Of a DNA stretch of 64,000 bases, positions 41,728 through 50,355 are shown piece by piece. Position 1 is the first letter of the stretch; each line of letters begins with the position of its first letter. Source of the stretch: Pyrobaculum sp. 3827-6 (GTDB lineage: Archaea; Thermoproteota; Thermoprotei; Thermoproteales; Thermoproteaceae). The stretch spans positions 372,001-436,000 of the forward strand of contig NZ_JAOTQN010000001.1 in NCBI RefSeq assembly GCF_025641885.1, written 5' to 3'. The notes beneath the pieces are model-generated. The model saw only the letters and a program-made list of their open reading frames with translations. It did no database searches and had not been told where the DNA came from. Made by a program: the position numbers and the translations under genes.

Positions 41728-42813
41728 CTATATGAAGGATCTGTACAGCCTGCCGTAGCGCCCCGGCCTCCCCACTATGGGCAACTCCCGGCCGCACCTC
41801 GGACACTTGCCGCCACTCAGCTCTATCTTGACAGCCCGATCACCCGCCCGTTTTATCACCGGGTAGCCGCAGTTGGGGCAGTAGGTGTGCTGACCGGGGT
41901 GGCCCGGTATGTTGCCGACGTATACAAAATCCAGCTCCCTCCTGGCGCGGCGCCAGAGGGCGTCCACAAGGTCGGGGGGCGTCGGGGGGTTTGTGAACAT
42001 GTGGGCTGGGTGGTAGGCGGTGATGTGGAGAGGCGTCTCCCTCCCAAAGGAGGCGGCGGCCTCCAGCACCTCCTCCGCCTCCCCGTCGTTAACTCCCGGG
42101 ATCACGAGGTATGTGAACTCCACGTGGACACCCAGCGACTTGGCGCGGCGGGCGGTGTTGAGAAGCTTGTCTAAATCTGCGGCCAGCCACCTCCTATACG
42201 TCCCGCGGCCCCCCTTCAGATCTACGTTCATCGCGGCCATCCCAGCCGCCGCGAGCCTCTCCACGGCCTCCTCGGTTAGGTAGCCGTTGGTGTTTATAGA
42301 GGCGTGTAGCCCCCTGGCGGTGGCGAGCTTGAAGAGATCCTCGGCGTACTCGGCGAGGAGGGTGGGCTCGTTGAAGCTTATGTTGACCCCCGAGTCGCCG
42401 TTTTCCAAAGCCCACTCCACCACCTTCTCCGGCGGCACGTAGACGCCGCGGGGGATCGCCCTTTTCGATATGTGCCAGTTCTGGCACCACGCGCATGGGA
42501 AGTTGCACCCCCAGCTGCTGATCGTTAGGGCGGAGGTTCCTGGGTAGAAGTGGTAGAGAGGCTTGATTTCCATCGGCCTAGACTCGGCGGCGGTCAAGAG
42601 GCCGTAGGCCGCAGTGTAGAGCCTCCCCCCTAGGTTGAAACGCATGCCGCAGGCCCCCACGGCGCCGTGGCTAAGTCTGCACTTCCTGTGGCATAGGGTG
42701 CACACAACCGTGCCGCCCTCGCGCCGGGCATAGGTCGACTCCTTGACGTTGGGCTCCCCTAGCAACCCCTCATCCGGCCTGTAGAGCGGGCGGGGCCAGG
42801 AGTACACTGGCAC
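41728..42813 (-). CDS. amrS: AmmeMemoRadiSam-system radical SAM protein
   Basis: The 361 residues have an N-terminal Cys cluster (CTLCHRKC...GACG, residues 38-55), the radical-SAM motif Cys103-x3-Cys107-x2-Cys110 (CNFPCAWC), and a C-terminal zinc-ribbon-like part (CPNCGYPV...CPRCG). This plan is that of AmrS, the PflA-like member of the AmmeMemoRadiSam system conserved in archaea and many bacteria. No AmrA or AmrB gene lies nearby. GTG start with CATTTAACC about 24 bases upstream. Substrate unproven. Confidence 0.88.
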   Translation of the reverse strand: MPVYSWPRPLYRPDEGLLGEPNVKESTYARREGGTVVCTLCHRKCRLSHGAVGACGMRFNLGGRLYTAAYGLLTAAESRPMEIKPLYHFYPGTSALTISSWGCNFPCAWCQNWHISKRAIPRGVYVPPEKVVEWALENGDSGVNISFNEPTLLAEYAEDLFKLATARGLHASINTNGYLTEEAVERLAAAGMAAMNVDLKGGRGTYRRWLAADLDKLLNTARRAKSLGVHVEFTYLVIPGVNDGEAEEVLEAAASFGRETPLHITAYHPAHMFTNPPTPPDLVDALWRRARRELDFVYVGNIPGHPGQHTYCPNCGYPVIKRAGDRAVKIELSGGKCPRCGRELPIVGRPGRYGRLYRSFI

Positions 42814-42977
42814 GTCTAAAGGAGTGCGGCTGGTTAAATGCTTAAAACACCACCTCGTGGGTAGCGTGAGGATTTGTGACTGCCGAGGGCGAGTCTGAGC
42901 GGGTGAAGACTCGCGGCCTTACATTGTAGCTCAGGGATGACCAAGTAAAATTTAAATATTGATGTGTTTCGTGCGCC

Positions 42978-43214
42978 ATGTCTCTCCTTGTCGTATTTAG
43001 AGGAGATGTGCCGCGGGAGTGGAGGGAGCTCGGAATCGAGGGCGTCGAGGTGGCTTCTGCTAAAAACGGCGTAGGGGATATCTCGGGCAAGTTTGTCGTG
43101 GTTGTCGGGGATAGGGAGCTGGCTGAGAGGCTGGGGGTTGCCTACTTCACAGAAGAGGAGGCCGCGGAGTTCCTCAGCTTTTTAAAGTCCTACGTCTCCT
43201 CATATAGAAAATAG
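42978..43214 (+). CDS. Small alpha/beta protein, family member 2
   Basis: A 78-residue protein, the clearest member of the local family: LLVVFRGDVPREWRELGIEGVEV, then GKFVVVVGDRELAERLGVAYFTEEEAAEFLSFLKSY. The order is strand, helix, strand (VVVVGDR), helix, and it lacks cysteines. It runs into the surface-protein gene: its last 41 bases overlap that gene's 3' end on the opposite strand. AATTTAAATATTG is about 23 bases before the ATG. Function unknown. Confidence 0.75.
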   Translation: MSLLVVFRGDVPREWRELGIEGVEVASAKNGVGDISGKFVVVVGDRELAERLGVAYFTEEEAAEFLSFLKSYVSSYRK

Positions 43215-45291
43215 CCCCGGCCACCGCCGCCGCGAGTACTGGCGCCAGTGCGTATGCCCACGGCGTGTTGGCGCCGCTCTGCTGTTGCGCCGCGCCGGGG
43301 CCCCCCGTCCGTGGGAAGGGGGCGGAGAACCGCGAGCCGTTGGCCACCGTTATGGTGAGGGTGGTGGGGATTGTGTAGTAGTTGCCATATTGATCTGTGT
43401 AGGAGACGGCGAGGTTTATCTGGTACTGGCCGGGCGCCGTGGCGTTGAAGCTGAGGGGTATTGTGATGGTCTGCTGGGGGTCCAGCTGGCCGGCGAAGTA
43501 TATGGGCGACGTCACGGGCCTGATACCCCTAGGCACCCTCGCCTCTACCTGAAGGTTGGTGACGGGGGTGAAGCCCTTGTTTACCACTGTTATCGAGATG
43601 TAAAAGGTCCTCCTGGGCTCTGGCGTAGTGGGGACTACGGAGATGTTTGTGATGTTTACCGCCGGCGTCTGCAGAGCCTGTAGGTATATGGTGCCCTGGG
43701 CGGTGCTTGTGGTGCCAAGCTCGGTGGTGTAGATTATGTTGTAGGTCAGGGCTACAGAGCCGCTGTAGGTAGCTGGGATTATGAAGGATACGGGGAGCTG
43801 TACGCTGTCGAGGGGGGCAAGGCGGCCTATCTGGAAGGTGTACGTGGAGGCGAGTATGTTGCCAGAGGCGGGGGAGACCGTGACCACGGCTTTCTGCACC
43901 GCGACGTCGCCGCTGTTGATCACAGTTAGGACGACGGTGCGGTTGCCGCCGGACTTGACAATGGAGGGCGTGGGCAAGACGGTGAATATGCTAGAGGAGG
44001 TTACGGGGAGGTTTACTGTGTACTGGTCAACACCGGCACTGTGGTACACTGTGACTGATATAACGACCGGCTGGTTTGACAGTGGGGTCACCAGGAGGCT
44101 CGCCGCCGCCTTACCCACGCCGCCGAAGTAGTAGGGCTGGGGCTTGTCAACCGCGGCGTTTGAGACAGTTACCGACGCGTTGAAGGGCCCCGGCGCGGCG
44201 ACGGCTAGAGTCACGTTGTTGGTTACGCCGGAGATAAGCTTAGAGGGCTTGACCTCTACACGCGCCGCGCCGCCCGCGGACTGTTGCGTGGCGGCTGTGG
44301 CGGTTATCTGCTCTGTCTTCGACACGCCGAGGACCTGGTAGGTGACCTGGGCTGTGAAGGTGACCACGCTGGACACGGGGTAGACGTCTATCTGGGCGCT
44401 CCCCCTCCCGCCCCTGATCTGGACTGTGAAGCTGGACTGCGGCGCCGCCGCGCCCGCCGCGGACACCACCGCAACCCCGTCGGCGTTTACCGGAAGCTGG
44501 ATCGTGACGTTGACCTTGTTGAACCTATTTAGGTACAGGGTGGTGGGGTTGATGTAGAGAACAGACGGCGGGGCGGGGGCCGCGGCGAGGGGGACTGTGT
44601 AGCTCAGCGCCACGGGGTTGCCCAGCCAGTCCCTCGCCTGCATGGCTACCACGAGGCTTGCGGCGGGGCTGTCGGCTATGGCCACGACGGGCACCTCGGC
44701 GTAGGTGCCATTTATCCGGTACAGACCCGTGGGGTAGAGGATCCTCGCCCCCTGGCCCTGGACGGCGACGGAGGCTGTGAGGGCGTAGGGGTTTTTAATT
44801 ACCAGCGTCACCTGGCTGGGGATGCCTATATATGCCACTCCCCTCGCGGAGATCTCCGCGGTGGGGTACGGCGGTATGTAAACCGAGTCGTACTCCACCT
44901 TCTCCATGCCGTCGGTTAGGGCCGACCCCGCGGATCTGTACCTGGCTCTAAGCACGGCGTTTACAGGGCACGTGACATTCAGCGCGTTTGCCACCACTCT
45001 GATGTTTACAGTCACAATCCCCGGTCCCGCGGAGGGCAACCGCGCGGCTTCGAGAGGGGTTAGGTACGGGCACTTGGCGTCTATGTATATGGACACGTCG
45101 ACGTATTGATTTGATAGGTAGTAGGAGAGGGAGATCACTCCGACGTCGCCGGGGTATCTGGGGATTTGGCTCCACTTGGCGCCTAGCCATAGATAATCGA
45201 CGGCGGGGGCGAGGCCAACTATTGCTTGGCTGTAAACCACAGTGGCGAGAGCTATTGTGGCGATGGCTAATATTGAGTGTTTGCTTTTCAT
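43174..45291 (-). CDS. Large surface protein with repeated CARDB-like beta domains
   Basis: The 705 residues have a signal peptide (ILAIATIALATVVYS), a long beta-rich ectodomain and a C-terminal membrane helix (WAYALAPVLAAAVAGAIFYM) followed by RRRR. Two late modules (about 440-540: VKSGGNRTVVLTVINSGDVAVQKAVVTV; and 545-640: PRRTFYISITVVNKGFTPVTNLQVEAR) show the pattern of CARDB-type Ig-like adhesion domains with C-terminal NPCBM/NEW3-like character. It is divergent from the FtsX permease at 45374. In bacteria and archaea such ectodomain proteins pair with FtsX/MacB permeases in peptide or envelope stress export, so a shared system is likely. Confidence 0.8.
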   Translation of the reverse strand: MKSKHSILAIATIALATVVYSQAIVGLAPAVDYLWLGAKWSQIPRYPGDVGVISLSYYLSNQYVDVSIYIDAKCPYLTPLEAARLPSAGPGIVTVNIRVVANALNVTCPVNAVLRARYRSAGSALTDGMEKVEYDSVYIPPYPTAEISARGVAYIGIPSQVTLVIKNPYALTASVAVQGQGARILYPTGLYRINGTYAEVPVVAIADSPAASLVVAMQARDWLGNPVALSYTVPLAAAPAPPSVLYINPTTLYLNRFNKVNVTIQLPVNADGVAVVSAAGAAAPQSSFTVQIRGGRGSAQIDVYPVSSVVTFTAQVTYQVLGVSKTEQITATAATQQSAGGAARVEVKPSKLISGVTNNVTLAVAAPGPFNASVTVSNAAVDKPQPYYFGGVGKAAASLLVTPLSNQPVVISVTVYHSAGVDQYTVNLPVTSSSIFTVLPTPSIVKSGGNRTVVLTVINSGDVAVQKAVVTVSPASGNILASTYTFQIGRLAPLDSVQLPVSFIIPATYSGSVALTYNIIYTTELGTTSTAQGTIYLQALQTPAVNITNISVVPTTPEPRRTFYISITVVNKGFTPVTNLQVEARVPRGIRPVTSPIYFAGQLDPQQTITIPLSFNATAPGQYQINLAVSYTDQYGNYYTIPTTLTITVANGSRFSAPFPRTGGPGAAQQQSGANTPWAYALAPVLAAAVAGAIFYMRRRRTLKS

Positions 45292-45373
45292 GGCGGCTCA
45301 ATTTACAGTATATAAAAAGCTAAACTCACCAGTTGTGAATTTTGTTTTTATACTACGTGGAGATCTCCAGCGT

Positions 45374-46576
45374 ATGATGAGTGAAGTGGCTCGGCTAGCT
45401 TGGAAAGCGCTGTGGGAAAGGAGGGGCCGCACCATCGGCGCCATCGTGGGGGTAGTCATAGCCTTTACGGCGCTGAGCTACGCTCTATTGCTGGGGCAGA
45501 CCTTCAAGGACTACACCACGCGCTACTTCACCTCAAACTTCCAGACAAATGTCCTGTACGTCACCGGGGGGCAGTTCACAGACGCCGACGTAGATGCCCT
45601 CTCTAGGATTGATGGTGTAGAGCTGGCGGTGCCCATCGCGGCGGCCCGGGGGGTCGTGAGGATACCTGGCGCCTCTGGGCAGATCCCGGCGACTGTATAC
45701 GGCGTCGATCCGGCGCTGGTTAGACGGCTCCTCCCAGAGACGGCGCTTTACGACGGGGAGCTCGTCGTGGCGTCTAATCTAGTGCTGGTGGGGTACTTCG
45801 TAGCCTTTGACAGATCCACTGGCCAGCAGAGGGCCTCCGTGGGATCCCCCATCTCGCTGACGCTGGGGAGGAGGGCACTGTCGGCGGTGGTCTCCGGTAT
45901 ACTAGCGTCCGGGATGCTTGGCTTCATAGACACGTCACGGAGCGTGGTTATGGACCTCTCCGCGTTCCGACAGACCACCGGCATCACTAGCTACAGCACG
46001 GTGATGCTCTTCCTAAGAAACCCCTCTCTGGCAGACGCCGTGGCCAACGAGGTCAGGGCCAGCTTCCCCAACGTAGATGTAATTTCGCCGCAGGCGGTGT
46101 TGCAGACTATTAACAGCTTCCTAACCTCCTTCCAGCTCTTCCTCGGCCTCATCGCGGGGGTCAGCACGGTCATAACGGCGCTGTGGCTCTACGACACTAT
46201 GTCTATAAGCGTCGTGCAGAGAACCAAGGAAATTGGGATCCTCAGAGCCATCGGCTTCAAGAAGAGGCATGTAATGGGGATGTTTCTAATGGAGGCGTTG
46301 ATAATAGCCGCGATAGGCGTCGCAGTGGGCATGGCCCTCCTGATCCCACTCGCCCAGAGCGGCATCCCCTTCATGTCCACCACACAGCAACAGCAGGCGC
46401 CGAGGGGCGGCCTCTCCGCCCACCCACCCTTCTCCTCCATAACGTCGCTGGAGCTAGACCCCCTCCTCATCACGGCAACCGCGGCTTTGGTAATCGCCAT
46501 AAATCTGGCGGGCGCCTTCCTACCGGCGTACCGGGCGGGGAGGATAGACATCGTCTCCGCCTTGAGGTATGAGTAA
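45374..46576 (+). CDS. FtsX/MacB-family ABC transporter permease
   Basis: The 400 residues (ATG 45374 or 45377) have an N-terminal membrane helix (GAIVGVVIAFTALSYALLL), a periplasmic-type ectodomain of about 200 residues (MacB-PCD-like: TSNFQTNVLYVTGG...), then three C-terminal helices with the family motif VVQRTKEIGILRAIGFKKRHV. The coupled ATP-binding subunit is not in this window. It is divergent from the surface protein gene and is followed, with one base overlap, by a membrane protein and then a winged-helix regulator. TTTTTATACTAC is about 25 bases upstream. Confidence 0.88.
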   Translation: MMSEVARLAWKALWERRGRTIGAIVGVVIAFTALSYALLLGQTFKDYTTRYFTSNFQTNVLYVTGGQFTDADVDALSRIDGVELAVPIAAARGVVRIPGASGQIPATVYGVDPALVRRLLPETALYDGELVVASNLVLVGYFVAFDRSTGQQRASVGSPISLTLGRRALSAVVSGILASGMLGFIDTSRSVVMDLSAFRQTTGITSYSTVMLFLRNPSLADAVANEVRASFPNVDVISPQAVLQTINSFLTSFQLFLGLIAGVSTVITALWLYDTMSISVVQRTKEIGILRAIGFKKRHVMGMFLMEALIIAAIGVAVGMALLIPLAQSGIPFMSTTQQQQAPRGGLSAHPPFSSITSLELDPLLITATAALVIAINLAGAFLPAYRAGRIDIVSALRYE

Positions 46577-47118
46577 TGATCTACATACCTGACATAGTAA
46601 TAGGGGCCCTGGCCATATACATCGCCTACAAGATATTCAAGGCGTGGAGAAACCTCGCCGACTGGAGGCTAACCCTATACTCCCTCGGCATGGCCATCCT
46701 GGCGGCCTCTCTCCTCCTCGAGGCGGTGGTGGAGATGTACCTCGCCAACATCTGGGGCGAGGCCCCCATGCGGTACGTCAAGAGGATTGAGGCGTTGCTG
46801 AGGGCGGTTATTCAGCTCCTAAGCCTCGCCGCTCTTGTGCCAATAGCGGTGGCGGTGACTCCGACGCTTTTCTACGCCGCACTGCCGCCCGCCGTGTTGC
46901 TGGGGTCTATCAACACGGTGCTAGCCCTCTACATAGCCGCCGCCACCTTGGTAAAGGCCTTCGAAAGGGGGACACCACCCTTCATCTCCCTAGCTTTCAT
47001 CTCCTACGCAGTTTCGCTGGTGGCGCCCTCCTTCTCATTTTTAGACGTGGCCGCGAGACTGCTCACAGCTGTGTTTCTGGCGCTGGGCGTGGCCTATGGC
47101 TCGGAAAAGGAGAAGTAG
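46576..47118 (+). CDS. Membrane protein of the FtsX cassette
   Basis: The 180 residues hold five or six hydrophobic helices with short loops (IFKAWRNLADWRLTLYS; WGEAPMRYVKRIEAL). Its ATG overlaps the permease stop by one base (TAATG), and its end overlaps the regulator by 23 bases, so it is the middle gene of a three-gene operon. No recognised family. It may signal between the permease and the regulator. Confidence 0.75.
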   Translation: MIYIPDIVIGALAIYIAYKIFKAWRNLADWRLTLYSLGMAILAASLLLEAVVEMYLANIWGEAPMRYVKRIEALLRAVIQLLSLAALVPIAVAVTPTLFYAALPPAVLLGSINTVLALYIAAATLVKAFERGTPPFISLAFISYAVSLVAPSFSFLDVAARLLTAVFLALGVAYGSEKEK

Positions 47119-47353
47119 GCTTGAGATCGTTGTTGACATCCTCAACGTGTTGTCCAGAGGCTGTAAAAAGCCGACGCACATAGCCACCGAGGCGAACCTC
47201 GCCTACGACCGAATGGCGAAGATAATTGAGGAGCTCGTGGATCGGGGACTAGTATCTGTACGCAATAGCGAATTCTGCATAACCCCTCAGGGGTTAAAAA
47301 TGCTGGAGACTTACCGCCAGTGGCGCCGATTCCTAGACGCTATGGGCCTCTGA
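47096..47353 (+). CDS. Small winged-helix regulator
   Basis: The 85 residues are a single archaeal winged-helix domain: RLEIVVDILNVLSRGCKKPTHIATEANLAYDRMAKIIEELVDRGLVSVRNSEFCITPQGLKMLETY. The helix LAYDRMAKIIEEL is the likely recognition helix and SEFCITPQG the wing. It resembles the small predicted regulators of COG3432. As the last gene of the permease operon it probably controls the cassette. Its 3' end overlaps the converging small-protein gene by 21 bases. Confidence 0.85.
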   Translation: MARKRRSRLEIVVDILNVLSRGCKKPTHIATEANLAYDRMAKIIEELVDRGLVSVRNSEFCITPQGLKMLETYRQWRRFLDAMGL

Positions 47354-47551
47354 AAGATAAGCGCTTAGGAGCTCCTCCAGCTCGTCTTTCGTGAGGCAAC
47401 CATAGCCGAGCCTCTCCGCCTCTCTGCAGTTTTCATAAAAGAGAAGCACAGCCTTCCTCTCCCGGGGGATTTTCTCGGAAATTTCGAAACCGAGCTTGAG
47501 CAACACGTTTCGATACTCCCCCGGGATCTCCCCAATGAGAATGACGCTCAC
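47333..47551 (-). CDS. Small alpha/beta protein, divergent family member 3
   Basis: A 72-residue protein from the GTG at 47551: VSVILIGEIPGEYRNVLLKLGFEISEK, then KAVLLFYENCREAERLGYGCLTKDELEELLSAYL. The layout strand, proline turn, helix, strand, EAERLG, LT.DE, helix follows members 1 and 2 (19685 and 42978), although VVVVGDR is changed to VLLFYEN. AATATATAAAC is about 25 bases before the GTG. It converges on the operon of the winged-helix gene. Function unknown. Confidence 0.6.
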   Translation of the reverse strand: MSVILIGEIPGEYRNVLLKLGFEISEKIPRERKAVLLFYENCREAERLGYGCLTKDELEELLSAYLSEAHSV

Positions 47552-47600
47552 ATACAAAAATACATAGAGTGTTTATATATTTGGTGTTTCTTTTTTGGAG

Positions 47601-49037
47601 CTATCTGATTCTCTTAATAAATAAAATAACAACTGCCAATACTGCAAGTACAGACACTATGATTATCAATGCAGTGTTCTGTTGAGTATTGACCTGTTGC
47701 GCAACTTGCTGAGGCTGTGTTTGCTTTGTGTTAACCGCTGATATGTAGCTATCGAGGAGCTGGGCCGCTCTCTGGTACCTCTCTCTTGCCCCCTCACGCC
47801 ACGCCTGGTAAACCTTGTCTCTGTACGCGGGGTCCCTCCCCACCTTGTCGTTTATCTCCACAGCCACCTGGTAGGTAAATGTCCTCCTCGCCCCCGTGTC
47901 GGGATCTGTGAAGTTGACGGGGGCGCCCAGCAACCGCCATATGTCGCGGAGCTGGGTCTCTGTGATCTTCCCCGCTAGGTAGGCCTGGACCGCCCTCGTC
48001 CAGACGTCTGTGAGGAGGTCTTGGAGGTCCACCAAGGTGGCCTCGTAGTAGTAGATAAAGGAGTAGTAGTACGAGGCGCTCTTCTCCGGCGGGACGGCGA
48101 GGACCTTGGCCTCCATGAGCTTCTGCAGGTGCTTCTTTAAGACGGCGGCCTTCGTCTTGTTGACGTCTGGGGAGTCCAGCACGGCAGGGTTGCCGGGGAG
48201 GATATACCTATCCACGAGGCGCTTCTCCATGTCGGTGAGGAATATCCGCGTCAATAGAGCCGCAGTCGTCATGTTAGCGCCGCGGGGCACCGCCACGGGG
48301 TCGAAGAGTATGTCTGTGCCGTCTGTAGGTATGCAGTAGTCGAGCCCAGCTATGAAGACGTAGTAGTCCACCATGGGGCCGAAAAGCGCCTCTCCCCTCT
48401 TCACCACGTCCCTAACGGCGCCGCTGGAGTCCACGAAGCGGGCTACCGCGGCCATAGACGCCAGGTAGCGCCACCCCTCCTCCCACCCGTAGATCTCGGT
48501 GACCAACTGCATCATCGCGGCTGAGGAGGTGGACTTGGTAGGCCTCGCAATGGCCAACGACTTCACCCCAGTCTCTAGATAATACTTAGTGAGGTTGGGA
48601 GACGCGAGGCCCCGCCAGCTACAGACCGGCCTCGCCCCGGCCTTAGCCAGAGCCTGGGGGTTGTAGCCAATTACGTAGCCGAGGAGGCCGTACACCACGT
48701 AGTACACCCTGCCGTCGGGCCCCACCCTCTTCAGCGGGATGTCCCCCAGCCGCTCGGGGAGTTGCCTCAGCTCCGGGACGTCGGGCATGGGGGCGAGGTA
48801 CCCCTCTCTATACAGCGCCTCGTAAAGCACCGGCGCCCCGGCCCAGAGGAAGTCCACACCGCCGCGGTCAATCAACGCCCTCCACTGGGTGGGGTCGGCC
48901 GGCACGAGCTTGACGTCGGGCAGGTACCTCTGTAAGAGGGGCAGGGCGGCGTCTATAGAGGCCTGATCCGCCCTAGTCAAAATAGTGGCCGAGAGAGCCA
49001 AGGCGGCTAATACGAGTAGTACAAATAGGCTCCGCAT
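47601..49037 (-). CDS. Membrane-anchored solute-binding protein (ABC type), C-terminally anchored
   Basis: The 478 residues have a signal peptide (LFVLLVLAALALSAT), a periplasmic-binding-protein-like body with DFLWAGAPVLYEALYREGYLAPM and YYLETGVKSLAIARPTKSTSSAA (resembling iron/thiamine-type binders), a Gln/Thr linker (about 435-453) and a C-terminal membrane helix (ALIIIVSVLAVLAVVILFI). It shares the late segment VNFTDPDTG...INDKVGRDPAYRDKVYQAWREGAR with the protein at 54811-56364, showing common descent. No permease or ATPase gene is adjacent. The ligand is unknown. Confidence 0.82.
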   Translation of the reverse strand: MRSLFVLLVLAALALSATILTRADQASIDAALPLLQRYLPDVKLVPADPTQWRALIDRGGVDFLWAGAPVLYEALYREGYLAPMPDVPELRQLPERLGDIPLKRVGPDGRVYYVVYGLLGYVIGYNPQALAKAGARPVCSWRGLASPNLTKYYLETGVKSLAIARPTKSTSSAAMMQLVTEIYGWEEGWRYLASMAAVARFVDSSGAVRDVVKRGEALFGPMVDYYVFIAGLDYCIPTDGTDILFDPVAVPRGANMTTAALLTRIFLTDMEKRLVDRYILPGNPAVLDSPDVNKTKAAVLKKHLQKLMEAKVLAVPPEKSASYYYSFIYYYEATLVDLQDLLTDVWTRAVQAYLAGKITETQLRDIWRLLGAPVNFTDPDTGARRTFTYQVAVEINDKVGRDPAYRDKVYQAWREGARERYQRAAQLLDSYISAVNTKQTQPQQVAQQVNTQQNTALIIIVSVLAVLAVVILFIKRIR

Positions 49038-49073
49038 GGGCGATAAAAAACTTGTCTATTTAAAATATGTCCC

Positions 49074-50282
49074 TTATACCCTCTCCAGTACAATCGCGGC
49101 GCCTTGCCCTCCGCCTACGCAGAGGGTGGCCACGCCGTAGTCCACCCCGTCTATCTGCATCTGCCTAGCCAAGGTCCCTATTATCCTGGCCCCGGTGGCC
49201 CCCAGGGGGTGGCCGATGGCTATGGCGCCTCCCCTCGTGTTTACGGTCTCCGGGTCGAGGCCGAGCTCCTTTATTGCGTAGAGCGTGACTACGGCGAACG
49301 CCTCGTTTATCTCCCACCTGCCGATCTGCTTTACGGAGAGCCCCGCCTTCTCCAGCGCCTTCCTCGACGCGGGGACCGGCCCCATGCCCATAACCTCCGG
49401 CGGCACGCCTGCGAAGGCCACCGCCCTCACCTTGGCCAGCGGCTGGAGGCCGTACCTCCTCACAGCCTCCCCGGAGGCCAGCATGACATACGCCGCGCCG
49501 GAGTTAAGCGGCGAGGAGTTGCCCGCAGTTATCACCCCATCCGGCTTGAAGGCAGGCGGGAGCTTGGCCAGGGCCTCCAGCGTCGTGTCGGGCCTCACAG
49601 CCTGGTCTCTGTCCACGACCTTCTTCTGCCCGTCCTTCTCCACGGCTATGGGGATGATCTCGTCTCTGAAGTACCCCTTTTCGTAGGCCTCAGCCGCCCT
49701 TCTGTGGCTCCTCAGCGACCAGGCGTCCATCTCCTCCCGCCTTATGCCGGATACCTCGGCCAGCCGCTCCGCGGTTAGCCCCATGACGTAGCCTATGGGG
49801 AGGTTGTAGAGCCTCACGTACTCCTCGTCTGTTAGGAATTTGGGGTTTATCTCTATGTGGGGGTTTTCGTACATCGGGGTTTTGGACATCTTCTCCACGC
49901 CCCCTGCGATTACGATATCGGCCATGCCTGTGGCCACCTCCATCGCGCCGTACCCCACTGTGGTCATAGAAGAGGCGCACTGCCTGTCGATGTGGGCGGC
50001 GGGTATTGTGTATGGTAGCTTGGCGGCGAAGACCACGTGCCTCCCGCCGTAGAGCCACTGCTCCCCAACCGGAAGCGCAGAGCCTGTGAGAAGCTCCTCC
50101 ACGTCGCCGGGCTTCACCCCCGTCCTCTCCAGGAGGGCCTTGACCGGCGCCGCGGCTATCTCCTCAGGCCGCAGATCCCAGAAGTCGTCTCTCTGCGGCT
50201 CCTTCCTTGAAAACCTCGTAAAGGCGGTTCTGGCGAAGGCGACGATGTAGACGTTGTCCAGCCTCCTCCCAACAGTAGACAT
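49074..50282 (-). CDS. Thiolase (acetyl-CoA C-acetyltransferase type)
   Basis: From ATG 50282 the protein has 402 residues with all thiolase catalytic elements: the nucleophilic Cys102 (DRQCASSM), [17 protein letters not shown] with the catalytic His, and CVGGGQG with the second Cys. Splitting acetoacetyl-CoA into two acetyl-CoA closes the dicarboxylate/4-hydroxybutyrate cycle, making this a good candidate for the last step; a role in synthesis (for example the mevalonate route) is the alternative. GATTTAAATCC is about 26 bases before 50282, so the longer frame is rejected. Confidence 0.9.
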   Translation of the reverse strand: MSTVGRRLDNVYIVAFARTAFTRFSRKEPQRDDFWDLRPEEIAAAPVKALLERTGVKPGDVEELLTGSALPVGEQWLYGGRHVVFAAKLPYTIPAAHIDRQCASSMTTVGYGAMEVATGMADIVIAGGVEKMSKTPMYENPHIEINPKFLTDEEYVRLYNLPIGYVMGLTAERLAEVSGIRREEMDAWSLRSHRRAAEAYEKGYFRDEIIPIAVEKDGQKKVVDRDQAVRPDTTLEALAKLPPAFKPDGVITAGNSSPLNSGAAYVMLASGEAVRRYGLQPLAKVRAVAFAGVPPEVMGMGPVPASRKALEKAGLSVKQIGRWEINEAFAVVTLYAIKELGLDPETVNTRGGAIAIGHPLGATGARIIGTLARQMQIDGVDYGVATLCVGGGQGAAIVLERV

Positions 50283-50355
50283 GGCTGTGGCTGTGGAGGG
50301 ATTTAAATCAGTGTCTATAGCCAAAATTTTTTAATAACATGTTATCCCCGCCTTA

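Noticed and set aside
42866-42935. Possible C/D-box RNA upstream of the small gene at 42978 (GTGAGGA, CTGA, GTGAAGA).
   Set aside because: Spacers of about 22 bases are too long, no proper final D box is present, and the C box has a mismatch.
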